A stretch of DNA of 64,000 nt, taken from contig NZ_CADAJR010000001.1 of assembly GCF_902788255.1 (NCBI RefSeq), positions 1 through 64,000 of the forward strand, in the 5' to 3' direction. Below the pieces are notes generated by a model. That model was not told where the DNA came from. It saw only the letters and a list, made by a program, of their open reading frames with translations, and searched no databases. Each line of letters opens with the position of its first letter. Within the stretch, counting starts at the first letter, position 1. Origin of the DNA: an uncultured Methanobrevibacter sp. Lineage in GTDB: Archaea; Methanobacteriota; Methanobacteria; Methanobacteriales; Methanobacteriaceae. The position numbers and the translations under genes are program-made. Below are positions 1 to 9,648 of the stretch, in pieces.

Positions 1-1
1 T

Positions 2-700
2 GCTTCAAGCCAATCATTATCAAACAATCGTGTTGTTATAGCAAGATTTAAAAGAATTACCGGTTGTGTTGATGTTAATGATAATGCAACATATCATGGT
101 TCAACAACTGGAAGTGTCATGATGCAAGTGGACGGAAGTCTCACAACATATGGCATTGACACCAAATCAACATCACTAAACTGGGCTGGCAGTGACAAAA
201 GCTATCTGATGTTTAACGGAGCTAAAACATTGGTTCAGGTTTCATCATGGGACGCTTACAATCAGGGAAGTGACAGTAACGGAAGCTATAAACAATATCA
301 CATTCACGGAAGAGTGGGAAATGGTTTTTCATCAAACGGTGATTATCTTGAGGGATTCAGCAGGAACAATCCAACTAAAATTTATGACAGTAATTTCGCT
401 GAAGTTGAAATAGCTCCAACATTCTTTGCAACAACAGAATTTGAAGAATACAACTATGTTGATTTGAAGTGGATGTTAATCTTCCCATCACCATTGTTCG
501 CAGCTAATGGAATTCCAGAAATAACCGTAACTGAAAAACAAACTAAAACAGGAATCAGATTATACAAGGGAGAACATGAATATCCCAAAGCTTATAAAGG
601 CAGTAATCTATTGTGGGATGCTAATGATGAGACAATGGAAAATACCGGACTATACATTCCAGATAAAATTAAAAACAAAGATTGGGACTGGGTGTTTTAA
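2..700 (+). CDS. Prophage tail/fibre-type structural protein (5' partial)
   Basis: The reading frame is open from the first bases of the window, so the gene begins upstream and only its last 232 or so residues are seen. The protein is rich in Gly, Ser, Asn and aromatic residues, has no membrane segment, and reads like a beta-rich virion surface protein. No catalytic motif is recognised. It ends at TAA directly against the ATG of the next gene, as in a tightly packed phage late operon. The assignment rests mainly on context: holin-like genes and a pseudomurein endoisopeptidase follow on the same strand. The exact structural role is unknown. Confidence 0.6.
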   Translation, partial: ASSQSLSNNRVVIARFKRITGCVDVNDNATYHGSTTGSVMMQVDGSLTTYGIDTKSTSLNWAGSDKSYLMFNGAKTLVQVSSWDAYNQGSDSNGSYKQYHIHGRVGNGFSSNGDYLEGFSRNNPTKIYDSNFAEVEIAPTFFATTEFEEYNYVDLKWMLIFPSPLFAANGIPEITVTEKQTKTGIRLYKGEHEYPKAYKGSNLLWDANDETMENTGLYIPDKIKNKDWDWVF

Positions 701-1468
701 ATGATTGAAGAGTACAGAGAAACAATCGGACATGGCCGTGGATATCCGACAGGATTAAGCCATGAAGAGAAGATGGACGTAATAGCCTGCCTACTGGACG
801 AGGGTGAGAGAACATATGTTAATGAGGAACATACTGCCTGGATTTCATCAGACCAGTGCAGAGTAGGTGAAATGGTAACATTGGATGAATCATCAACAAT
901 GAATCATACAATAGTTAGAAAAGCCAAAGAGGGAGAACTGGCATTTGGCTATTTATTAGGGAAGGTTCAGGTTCGCTCTTCAGGACACACTTTAGTTACT
1001 GTAGCTGTATTGGGTGATGTATTCCGATTAAAGCTTAAAAAGCCAAACGAGTGTATTCATCCAAATGACAGAATCTACATTGACAAAAACGGCTTGTGCA
1101 ATCCAAATGAAGGTCATGACTTGAGGTTGCTGTCAATTGTCGGTCTTGATGAAACGGATCCTGTCGAATACATTCGAGTATACAGGCAGATGTCTGAAGT
1201 TGAAATGTATCCTGAATCCCAGAACTGCATTGATCTTGCAGACTGCAGCTTCGAGCAGGATGAAATAACTCATGTGGTAAACATGATCGTACCGACAGAG
1301 TCCAACATCATGGCGCAGGCCAATTATGTCAAGGACAAGGACGGAGTCACTTATTGTGAACTTCCGGACGTAGCTATTGTCAACAACGTCAGATTCGTAT
1401 GGGAAGACAACAAGCTCTACATGGAATGGGACGGTTGCGATGATAATGAAAAAGTATATTTTATATAA
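701..1468 (+). CDS. Prophage structural-type protein of unknown function (255 aa)
   Basis: The gene starts one base after the previous stop codon, which suggests translational coupling. The protein is soluble, acidic and lacks a signal peptide. Its N-terminal half (a 'LLDEGERTYV' stretch near residue 31, then 'GEMVTLDES' and 'GYLLGKV') has the same layout as the 95-aa protein encoded at 3009-3296, so the two look like paralogous domains. The C-terminal part is unique to this copy. A capsid-decoration or tail-associated role is inferred from position only. No family is recognised with confidence. Confidence 0.6.
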   Translation: MIEEYRETIGHGRGYPTGLSHEEKMDVIACLLDEGERTYVNEEHTAWISSDQCRVGEMVTLDESSTMNHTIVRKAKEGELAFGYLLGKVQVRSSGHTLVTVAVLGDVFRLKLKKPNECIHPNDRIYIDKNGLCNPNEGHDLRLLSIVGLDETDPVEYIRVYRQMSEVEMYPESQNCIDLADCSFEQDEITHVVNMIVPTESNIMAQANYVKDKDGVTYCELPDVAIVNNVRFVWEDNKLYMEWDGCDDNEKVYFI

Positions 1469-1534
1469 AAGAAATAATAAAATATATAATAAATTATATA
1501 ATAAAAAATATAATATCATTAGTGAGGTTTGATT

Positions 1535-1726
1535 ATGACTATAAGGAAGCTTGTCGGAACATTGGAAAACAAAGGCCCTTACATTGACCAGGCCACAGGC
1601 CATTGGTTCTACTGGAACGGCACCAAATATGTGGACTCAGGCTATCCCTATGCAGTCAAGCCCATTATAGAATTCAAAATCGAAAATGGAATCTTATACT
1701 ATTCAATTACTTGGGAGGCACAATGA
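1535..1726 (+). CDS. Small prophage protein with aromatic GPYID-type motif (63 aa)
   Basis: The ATG at 1535 follows a GAGGTTTG ribosome binding site and is preferred to a TTG two codons upstream. The protein has a short segment with 'GPYIDQATGHWFYWNG' and 'YVDSGYPY', a pattern like the short repeats in phage tail-fibre proteins ('PYI...W...TG.YVDTG'). It may be a fibre accessory or chaperone. It overlaps the next gene by four bases (ATGA). No enzymatic motif is seen. Confidence 0.55.
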   Translation: MTIRKLVGTLENKGPYIDQATGHWFYWNGTKYVDSGYPYAVKPIIEFKIENGILYYSITWEAQ

Positions 1727-1890
1727 AATACATCAAATACTTTGAAACTCTTGAAGAATACGAAGATTGGATAAACGTAGAGGAAAACGCTGAAGAAGTC
1801 TACAGGACTGAAGAAAAGATTTGTGTTGACGGCATAATACTCAGCCACACAAACAAATCATATGAAGAGGTGGAAAACATTGCTTTATGA
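1723..1890 (+). CDS. Small acidic prophage protein (55 aa)
   Basis: The ATG overlaps the previous stop (ATGA) and follows a GGGAGG ribosome binding site at about 1712-1717. The product is a short, strongly acidic protein with many Glu and Tyr residues and no membrane segment. No family is recognised. Its 3' end overlaps the start of the next gene by 29 bases, consistent with a compact phage operon. Function unknown. Confidence 0.5.
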   Translation: MKYIKYFETLEEYEDWINVEENAEEVYRTEEKICVDGIILSHTNKSYEEVENIAL

Positions 1891-2131
1891 ATGGTTAGAG
1901 CGAAACAGAAAAGACATTGACATATTAACTTCATTTTTAGTCACCATTATACCAATCATCATGTTATACTCAGAATCTTTGGGAATCACAGAAAATACCA
2001 TTCCCTACTGCATACTAATGATTATTTTAGGCATAGCCAGTCATTATGCAAGTAGGATAAGAGGCGCTGGGGATGTTGAATACGCAAAGAAAAAAGCTAA
2101 AAGAGTTTTGGGATACCCTCAAAAGGAATAG
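1862..2131 (+). CDS. Small two-helix membrane protein, holin-like (89 aa)
   Basis: The protein has a charged N-terminus, two hydrophobic segments at about residues 21-40 and 46-63, and a basic C-terminal tail. Size, topology and position upstream of the pseudomurein endoisopeptidase fit a phage holin, but no holin family signature is recognised. The ATG at 1862 lies inside the previous gene; a TTG at 1880 is an alternative start. The lysis role is inferred from context. Confidence 0.5.
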   Translation: MKRWKTLLYEWLERNRKDIDILTSFLVTIIPIIMLYSESLGITENTIPYCILMIILGIASHYASRIRGAGDVEYAKKKAKRVLGYPQKE

Positions 2132-2137
2132 GCTTTT

Positions 2138-2422
2138 ATGGAGAATATTGTTAAGTTGATTTCTATGAAAGATTTAAAAAAGAAAATCATCATCTGTAAC
2201 TTTACCAAAACAATTTCAAGTGCTGTTTTAACAGCAATAGCTATCAACATCATAATGGATAATGCAACAAAGTATGCTTTAATGGAAGGCATAATACCAT
2301 TTGCTTTAGCCATCACTATTGTACTATTAATTGACTTGTATCAGTATAGATGTGAAAAAGAGGATAAGACTAATTTGAATGAACTTGAGGAGAGAATCCA
2401 GAAACTGGAGGGTGACAAGTGA
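2138..2422 (+). CDS. Second small membrane protein with coiled-coil tail, holin-like (94 aa)
   Basis: The gene starts six bases after the previous stop. Two hydrophobic segments at about residues 23-40 and 49-66 are followed by a charged, heptad-like C-terminal region (residues about 70-94). Two consecutive small two-helix membrane proteins before a lysin suggest a holin and partner (antiholin or spanin-like), but this is inference. It overlaps the following glycosyltransferase by four bases (GTGA). Confidence 0.5.
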   Translation: MENIVKLISMKDLKKKIIICNFTKTISSAVLTAIAINIIMDNATKYALMEGIIPFALAITIVLLIDLYQYRCEKEDKTNLNELEERIQKLEGDK

Positions 2423-3012
2423 AGATACTGATTGCAGTTCCAACCTTTGAAAGCATCAAACCCGAATGCTTCAAAAGCATATACGGATTAACTAGGCCTG
2501 ACAGTTGTACTCTCTACTTTGATTATGTTTCAGGCTATGACTGCGCCAAGGCAAGAAACCAAATAGCTAAAAACGCAATGGCCGGAAACTATGACTATGT
2601 GCTGATGGTAGATTCAGATATACAATTACAGCCTGACACTTTAATCAGGCTATTGGAATGTGAATCTGATATCGCACTTGGATGGTATTACCGGAAAAGA
2701 ACAAATACTGATCAGACAGTGATATTCACTTTCGGCAAAAACTTCGATGATCAAAACTGCATTACTGGTCAGACCATGATTCATGAAGTGCCAAGGCCAA
2801 TTGAAATCAAAGGTGGAGGACTTGGAATTGCACTGATTAAAGTTGATATCTTTGAAAAGCTATCATATCCATATTTCAAGTTCGTAACCTATGAGGATGA
2901 TTCAGTATTGTCAGAGGATTTATACTTCTGCAATCTGGCCAGTGAAAACGGCTGCAATATCAAATGTAATCCTTCAGTTAAAGGAAACCATATATTCGAT
3001 GTGATAATGTGA
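2419..3012 (+). CDS. Prophage GT-A family glycosyltransferase (197 aa)
   Basis: The protein begins with the beta-strand and turn typical of GT-A glycosyltransferases (residues 1-10). It has a 'DYVLMVDSDIQL' segment near residues 60-70, where DSD is the metal-binding DxD motif. A later 'EDLYFC' segment near residue 168 supplies the acidic residue seen in many GT2-like enzymes. There is no membrane anchor. It starts with GTG, overlapping the previous gene by four bases, and its own end overlaps the next start. In a phage late operon such an enzyme may glycosylate virion proteins or modify the host surface. The substrate cannot be told from sequence. Confidence 0.75.
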   Translation: MKILIAVPTFESIKPECFKSIYGLTRPDSCTLYFDYVSGYDCAKARNQIAKNAMAGNYDYVLMVDSDIQLQPDTLIRLLECESDIALGWYYRKRTNTDQTVIFTFGKNFDDQNCITGQTMIHEVPRPIEIKGGGLGIALIKVDIFEKLSYPYFKFVTYEDDSVLSEDLYFCNLASENGCNIKCNPSVKGNHIFDVIM

Positions 3013-3296
3013 ATGATACAATTGTTTTATTGGAAGAAAGAAAGGAGATTACTACCTTCTTATTGGATGATGGAGTTAAAACATTGGTCGATAATGTAAT
3101 AACTACATCTGGTAGTAGTCTTGGATACGAGTATTCCAATAAGTGCATGGTTGATGACATACTTTGTATTTCAGACAAATCAGCAATAGGAAAGGAGTCA
3201 CTCAGAAAATACACTGGTGACGACACAGAAGTTCCTGTAGGAGTCCTTGTCAATGAACCGGTTGTAATGACAAAAGACTTATACTTTCAAAGGTAA
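3009..3296 (+). CDS. Short paralogue of the 255-aa prophage protein (95 aa)
   Basis: A GTG start overlaps the glycosyltransferase stop (GTGA). Residues about 18-25 read 'LLDDGVKTLV' and residues about 75-84 read 'VPVGVLVNEP'. These match in order and spacing the 'LLDEGERTYV' and 'GYLLGKV' elements of the protein at 701-1468, which suggests a shared beta-rich domain. The frame ends at 3296 while the lysin frame continues in +1, so the last residues (from about 3276) may result from a frameshift rather than be the native C-terminus. Role unknown; probably virion-associated. Confidence 0.5.
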   Translation: MNDTIVLLEERKEITTFLLDDGVKTLVDNVITTSGSSLGYEYSNKCMVDDILCISDKSAIGKESLRKYTGDDTEVPVGVLVNEPVVMTKDLYFQR

Positions 3297-3684
3297 TAGT
3301 ATTGATGAGGCTCTAGCAGTAATAGCTAAAAAGAAATTATGCAGCAAATACTTTGATTCACAAAAAACAGACAAGAAAACAATAACAGATGCTAGTCAAG
3401 GTAAAGGTTCCAACTGTGTGGACTGGGGACAAGTCTATTATAGAATAGCTAAATCATTAGGTTATGATGTACAATTTGTCCATGTAAAATGTCGTGTCAG
3501 TGGTACTGGCCACATCAGATTAAGATTAAGACATAAGAAACATACATCTGGAAATTGGATTAACAGAGATCCTGCTGCAGTGGCAGATGCCACTTCAGGA
3601 AATGTAAGATCAATCTGGTGTGAAGATGGAAATGTCATAGCTATTGATCCATCCTGGATATTTGCAGATTTATACAGTAGTTAA
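3267..3684 (+). pseudogene. Pseudomurein endoisopeptidase (peptidase C71-like) domain, 5' frame disrupted
   Basis: The frame encodes a transglutaminase-like cysteine peptidase domain with the C71 catalytic pattern: Cys in 'GSNCVDW' (about 3410-3422), His in 'GTGHIRLR' (about 3505-3525) and Asp in 'RDPAAV' (about 3565-3582). C71 enzymes (PeiP, PeiW) cut the isopeptide bond in pseudomurein of Methanobacteriales. No normal start lies in frame upstream of a GTG at 3418, which would cut off the catalytic Cys. Dropping one base at G3276 would join the ATG at 3267 to this frame and give an intact 138-aa protein. It is therefore a frameshifted gene, a programmed frameshift or a sequencing error. Confidence 0.7.
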
Positions 3685-3714
3685 CGTTAATGTTAACTCT
3701 TTTTTTATTTTATC
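3679..3714 (+). terminator. Hairpin plus T-run terminator of the prophage late operon
   Basis: A perfect 7-bp inverted repeat (AGTTAAC at 3679-3685, GTTAACT at 3692-3698, six-base loop) is followed by CTTTTTTTATTTT. The lysin stop codon at 3682-3684 lies inside the left arm. Confidence 0.75.
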
Positions 3715-3806
3715 ATTAAAAATATTTGTATGAATTAAATAATTATATTTATATAAGTGTAATAATATAATATTATATTAATTATTATATATAGGTTGTA
3801 ATAGTT

Positions 3807-4013
3807 ATGGCCAATGTTAATAATACCTCATCTTATATGGATGAGGATAAAAAGAAAATTATACAAGAGTCAAATTATACCTATAGAGATGCTCTTGAAG
3901 TATCAGCTTTTCTTATTGAAACCGGAAAGTTTGAGAGACATTATAAAGAAATGAAAATACATGATTTACAAAAAGAACTTGCGGAAATGGATGAAAAAGA
4001 ACAACAACAATAA
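3807..4013 (+). CDS. Small hypothetical protein at the prophage edge (68 aa)
   Basis: The gene has its own AT-rich promoter region and is bounded on both sides by hairpin terminators, so it is probably a single transcription unit. The protein is charged and predicted helical, with a Lys/Glu/Gln-rich C-terminal half and no membrane segment or cysteine pairs. No family is recognised. Being the last gene before the chromosomal ATPase gene, it could be a prophage lysogeny or moron gene. That is a guess from position. Confidence 0.5.
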   Translation: MANVNNTSSYMDEDKKKIIQESNYTYRDALEVSAFLIETGKFERHYKEMKIHDLQKELAEMDEKEQQQ

Positions 4014-5400
<1,387 letters not shown>

Positions 5401-5408
5401 AATTAAAA

Positions 5409-5430
5409 GTTAAAAGTTTAAACTTTTAAC
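5409..5430. terminator. Bidirectional palindromic terminator
   Basis: A perfect 22-bp palindrome lies between convergent genes, directly after the ATPase stop and overlapping the stop of the minus-strand gene. A T-rich run follows on the plus strand. Confidence 0.65.
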
Positions 5431-5770
5431 CATTCTCATTTTTTCTTAAAACCCAACTAATCACTTCAACAATCAATATCAAAATTATGAATATTGCGGA
5501 ATTGATGAAAAAAGTTTTTTGATAGATTGTTTCCAAAGCACTTGCAATTCCCCAGCAGACAATTAGAAGTATTGACATGACTCTAAAAATTTTGCTAATC
5601 TTTTCGTTTTCATACTTTAGTTTGAATTTTAGAAGTATTGCAATCATCAGTACCACTAATAGTATCGCTCCAAACATTAAATGTGCATAAAGTGGGATAT
5701 TTAGTGTTAGTGAGCATATAATGTATGCAATTATTATTAGTATTGCAAACAGGATTTCATATTTCTCCAT
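5426..5770 (-). CDS. Four-helix membrane protein of unknown function (114 aa)
   Basis: The start ATG follows a strong AGGAGG site. The protein has four hydrophobic segments at about residues 5-25, 29-49, 66-83 and 89-109, with a basic loop (about 50-62) between the second and third. There is no signal peptide beyond the first helix and no catalytic motif. No family is recognised. It is monocistronic, convergent with the ArsA/Get3-type gene and downstream of the large secreted protein gene on the same strand. Confidence 0.6.
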   Translation of the reverse strand: MEKYEILFAILIIIAYIICSLTLNIPLYAHLMFGAILLVVLMIAILLKFKLKYENEKISKIFRVMSILLIVCWGIASALETIYQKTFFINSAIFIILILIVEVISWVLRKNENG

Positions 5771-5852
5771 TGTTTTCCTCCTTTTGTTAATCTTATAATG
5801 TAATATATTTTTTGGTATATTTTATATACATTCTGTCTTTCAAAAATTTAAA

Positions 5853-5881
5853 AAAAGTTAAAATAAATTATTTTAACTTTT
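5853..5881 (-). terminator. Terminator of the 996-aa secreted protein gene
   Basis: A 14-bp perfect inverted repeat around a single central base starts three bases after the stop codon on the minus strand. The next bases on that strand are T-rich. Confidence 0.7.
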
Positions 5882-5883
5882 CA

Positions 5884-8874
5884 TTATCCGAATACGAGGG
5901 GCACTTCATATTTTTGGTATTTTCTTGGAATATTGCAGGCAGTCCATTTTTCTTCTGTGAAATAGTTATAGGTTTCACCTTTTGTAAGTTTTTTAGTGTA
6001 TCCGTCTCCAATATATAATGCATTATTTCTGTTTAGGCTGCCGTCGGAATTAATTCCAACTTCGATATAATCGTAGGTACCGTCACTTTTGGGAATATTG
6101 AAAAACTTTTTGCTTTGCATATATCCGTTTCTGGTAAATGCAACATGTTCATAAGCCCAATGCCAGTCTTTTTTGTCTACAAAGTTGTTTTTCACATAGT
6201 TTCCAACTCCATGTATTCCCATCATCAGTCCGACTGTACTTGCAAGACCTACCATGACACTTCCACTAACTAACTTTCCAGCAATTCCTGCAGCCAGGGC
6301 TCCAGCTTTATATCCCAGAACGCTCAATGGATGAATCTTATTTAAAACATTTCCCGCAATGTCTCCCGCAGCGTTTTTCATCCTGTTGAAAGTATTGCCA
6401 ATTCCTGTAATTATTTGTATAGGTGTTGAGCCTACGCTGCAGCAGTCACATGGTGTTGATACCATAGATCCTTTGTATGCAAATTCATCACCGATGTAAA
6501 TGACATTCGCAATTCCGCTTGTTGAGTTGATTGCTATTATACTGCTGTTGTCAGCTTCATTTATGATATAAAACATCTCTCCAATCTGTGAGATGCTGAA
6601 GTTGTTATTTTCAGCGGATTCAAAAATATTGTCCAGTGAATTTGTGGTGTTTTCTTTATATTCTTCAGCAACAGGATTTAACACATAACTTTCAATATTT
6701 GGCAAATAAAATGAATTCATTGTTTTAAAAATTAAAGAGTTCTCACTATCTCCGGTAACATCCATTCCCATATCTGCATTTAAAATATGTAGGTATGTGT
6801 CTTTTAGGTTGATTCCTCCAAGAATTGTGGCGGTTTTCTCACGGCTCCATTTTACATTGAATTCGTCGGCGTATTGGTCTGCCATCTCATCGGCCAGCCA
6901 TGCGGTTTCAAGTGATGCCAGAAACATTCCATAAATGTTTAATATTCCGATTCTGGTCAGATATGATGAGCTTACCTTTGTCCATTTTTCCAAATAGGAT
7001 TTTTCTATTTTATCGTTTATTATGGCAAATGACTGAAGCACTTCAAAACCCCTCAACGGCTGGTAGAGGTCGCTGAGACCGTATGTTATTGTTTCACTTT
7101 TGTCAAGCTCCTCAACGCCGTTAACAATCAGCTTTGTTGTAATGTCCTCTTTTGATATTTTGGGAAATATTGAGTCTCCCGCATCGCTGTATTCCACAGT
7201 CTTTCCGGTATTTGTGAATCTGATTTTGTCCGAGTTGTAGTTTGTCAGCTTGTCGTATGTGTTGAAGTTGATTTCATAGGTATTTTTTTCATATAGCTTT
7301 CCCAGATTTGTTCTAAGCCCTAACTCATCGAATGCTCCTGTAAAAAATAGGATTCTTGCTTTTATCATGTCATTTTGAAGGTATGTTATTATTTCGATGT
7401 TGTCAAGGTGCTTGTCATATGTCAGTCCGAACATGTCGGCTTCAAGTTGTGTTGTGCCTCTAAATTCAATCTGTGTGTGGTCTGTAATTTTTGATATAAG
7501 AATGCCGTCACCTTTTAGATTGTCTTTATTATAGTCGCTTCTGATTCCGCTTCCGTCAAATGGCACCAGATAGGTTTTATAGTCCAGTACTGTCGAATCG
7601 ACATTCGGGAGGGGTGTTGTTGAGAAGGTGTAATGTTCGGTTTCGCTGATGTGGACTGCAAAGACATCGTTTTTAGGCAGTTTAAGTATTCCGTCAGGAC
7701 CGGTTTTCACTGCATATTTTGAATTTGAAAAGACATAGGGAACAGTAACATTGACATGATCCGGAATTAAGCTTATGTGGCTGAACTTTGAATGTGTGAG
7801 ACTTTTTTCCACTGTAATTTGGTTTGTGTGTTTTAATCCCGCATATTCAGTTGTTATGATGTATTTTCCTGCGGGAAGGTCAATTGCCTGTGTTACAATG
7901 CCCTGTGAATTGCTTGTGGGGGTGTATGTCTTGTCGTTGACTTTCAGTGTAACCTTTTTGTTTGGTGAAATCTTTCCGTAACAGTTAAGAACCTTGACCG
8001 TAAACTTGCTTCCGTCATTTTCCTGCATGGTCAAGTCTCTTGTCTCAAGAATTGTGCGGATTATGATTGTGTTTAAAACAATCTGTGATGTTTTTGGATT
8101 TATTGAATAGATTGGATACTCTCCCGGAGGCAAGTCGATCGATAACTTTGCAACTCCCTTCTTGTTGGTCTTAACGGAATATGTCTTGTCCTTCACATTG
8201 AATTTGACTGCGGTGTTTTTCAAAAGCTTTCCTTTCTTGTCATAGAATGTTGAATAGAATGCAGCCTTGTTTGTGTAGAATTTTATCAGGTTTTTACTTT
8301 TTACTGTGGTTTTTACCGTAATTTTGAAATTTGCACTGCTTTCATAATATCTTTTAGATCCGCCATAGATAACAAATCCGCTGTAGGTTCCAACATTCAA
8401 ATTTATGCCTAAAGAGGCCTTACCTTTTGAATTTGTGGTTGCGGTGTAGCTTTTACCAAAAACATATATTTTTATTTTGGCTTTGGATATTGCCTTTTTG
8501 TTTTTGTCCTTTAATGTGACCACAAGCTTGCTTCCATCCTTGTAGTGCATTTTGACGTTCGATACCTTCAAAGTGGTTTTTGTTCTCGCTTCTGTAAGTA
8601 CGTATATTGCCTTTTTGGAGGATTTGGATTCTATCTTTTTAGTGCTGCTTTTCGCCCCAAGCTTGTCATCCGAATCGCTCTTTTCAAGCTTTTGTGAATC
8701 CTCGTTACTTGCCTTCAATTCATCCTGGCCATCAGAACTCATCAGGCAAATTTCATCGTCTGGTTGTTCAATTGGTTGTGTGAATGTTTCATTATCGCTA
8801 TCGGCTGCCGATGCGACTCCGATAAGTAAAAACAGCAGGATAATGAAACATATGGTGTTTATTTTAATGTTCAT
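5884..8874 (-). CDS. Large secreted Ig-like adhesin-type protein (996 aa)
   Basis: A signal peptide covers about residues 1-23 ('CFIILLFLLIGVASAADSDN'), followed by an acidic Ser-rich linker. Three Ig-like (Big) repeats lie at about 93-192, 193-278 and 279-362. Each has the '...T.S/N.KG.A.L.I.LP.G.Y' core found in Methanobrevibacter adhesin-like proteins. The middle region (about 370-800) is of unknown fold. Near residue 811 there is a 'PCDCC' cluster, then two hydrophobic segments (about 850-890) and a C-terminal module with 'HWAYEH' and many Tyr residues. There is no C-terminal pseudomurein-binding repeat, so anchoring is probably through the hydrophobic pair. Function is surface-related by inference. 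Confidence 0.75.
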   Translation of the reverse strand: MNIKINTICFIILLFLLIGVASAADSDNETFTQPIEQPDDEICLMSSDGQDELKASNEDSQKLEKSDSDDKLGAKSSTKKIESKSSKKAIYVLTEARTKTTLKVSNVKMHYKDGSKLVVTLKDKNKKAISKAKIKIYVFGKSYTATTNSKGKASLGINLNVGTYSGFVIYGGSKRYYESSANFKITVKTTVKSKNLIKFYTNKAAFYSTFYDKKGKLLKNTAVKFNVKDKTYSVKTNKKGVAKLSIDLPPGEYPIYSINPKTSQIVLNTIIIRTILETRDLTMQENDGSKFTVKVLNCYGKISPNKKVTLKVNDKTYTPTSNSQGIVTQAIDLPAGKYIITTEYAGLKHTNQITVEKSLTHSKFSHISLIPDHVNVTVPYVFSNSKYAVKTGPDGILKLPKNDVFAVHISETEHYTFSTTPLPNVDSTVLDYKTYLVPFDGSGIRSDYNKDNLKGDGILISKITDHTQIEFRGTTQLEADMFGLTYDKHLDNIEIITYLQNDMIKARILFFTGAFDELGLRTNLGKLYEKNTYEINFNTYDKLTNYNSDKIRFTNTGKTVEYSDAGDSIFPKISKEDITTKLIVNGVEELDKSETITYGLSDLYQPLRGFEVLQSFAIINDKIEKSYLEKWTKVSSSYLTRIGILNIYGMFLASLETAWLADEMADQYADEFNVKWSREKTATILGGINLKDTYLHILNADMGMDVTGDSENSLIFKTMNSFYLPNIESYVLNPVAEEYKENTTNSLDNIFESAENNNFSISQIGEMFYIINEADNSSIIAINSTSGIANVIYIGDEFAYKGSMVSTPCDCCSVGSTPIQIITGIGNTFNRMKNAAGDIAGNVLNKIHPLSVLGYKAGALAAGIAGKLVSGSVMVGLASTVGLMMGIHGVGNYVKNNFVDKKDWHWAYEHVAFTRNGYMQSKKFFNIPKSDGTYDYIEVGINSDGSLNRNNALYIGDGYTKKLTKGETYNYFTEEKWTACNIPRKYQKYEVPLVFG

Positions 8875-8997
8875 AATATCTACCTTTTCGTCAATAATGG
8901 TCTAATCGACGATAAAAGTATGATATCTGAACTATATAAAGATTTATTTTCAAATTAAAAGGTAAAAGACTTTTAAAATGAATTTTTAAGCTCAATT

Positions 8998-9648
8998 TTA
9001 TGGATATATGACAATTATGCACATGTATGTGAATTCACTGTCTGCAATGCAATCCAGTGTGGTGCTTACAATTTTCTCATCCGGATAGCTTAACCTTTCA
9101 CAGACGGTTACCCTGCGCTTCGCCTCAACCCCGTTGTCAAGCAGAAACTGCGCCATGTCCTTGACTTTTCTTGACGGCAGTGCAATGGTTGTCTTTCCGT
9201 TGTTGATGACTGGAAGTATGTCTTCAATGTTTTCACGTCCGTGAAATGTCATGATGTTTGCATTGTCCCACTGGATATGGCATCTTGCCGCCGCAAGCTG
9301 AAGGGAACTGATTCCGGGAATCACCTCAATGTTGTCCTTGGAAAAACCTTTCTCATCCGAAATTCTCAAAACGGTATTTAAGACACCTGAAAAACCCGGA
9401 TCTCCTGTTGATAAAATTGATACGGTATTGCCGTCAACTGCAAGCTGAACACCCTTTTTCAAAGTGTCTAACAATTCCTTTACATTGAATGCAATCTTGT
9501 TTTGCACATCATCAAAAAGATCAATCGCACGTGTGCTTCCAACGGTATAGTCACTCATCTTAACAGTGTCAAGAGCCTTTTTGGTCAGGTATTCGCTTGA
9601 ACCTGGTCCAATTCCAATGATATAAATTTTTCCGCTCATTTCAATCAT
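8998..9648 (-). CDS. cbiE: Cobalt-precorrin-7 (C5)-methyltransferase CbiE
   Basis: This is a tetrapyrrole (corrin/porphyrin) methylase. It begins with 'IYIIGIGPGS', the conserved N-terminal loop, and has 'ILSTGDPGFSG' near residue 80, the second loop of the fold, and 'VIPGISSLQLA' near residue 108. About 216 aa is the usual CbiE length, without a CbiT fusion. It adds the C5 methyl group of the corrin ring from S-adenosylmethionine in anaerobic cobamide synthesis, needed for methyltransferases of methanogenesis. It overlaps the upstream HxlR-type gene by eight bases, so the two are co-transcribed. A start at 9639 is a close alternative. Confidence 0.85.
   Translation of the reverse strand: MIEMSGKIYIIGIGPGSSEYLTKKALDTVKMSDYTVGSTRAIDLFDDVQNKIAFNVKELLDTLKKGVQLAVDGNTVSILSTGDPGFSGVLNTVLRISDEKGFSKDNIEVIPGISSLQLAAARCHIQWDNANIMTFHGRENIEDILPVINNGKTTIALPSRKVKDMAQFLLDNGVEAKRRVTVCERLSYPDEKIVSTTLDCIADSEFTYMCIIVIYP

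Noticed and set aside
1133-1603. 156-residue minus-strand open frame
   Set aside because: It lies opposite the prophage 255-aa gene and the following small gene, has a long hydrophobic AT-derived stretch, and no ribosome site.
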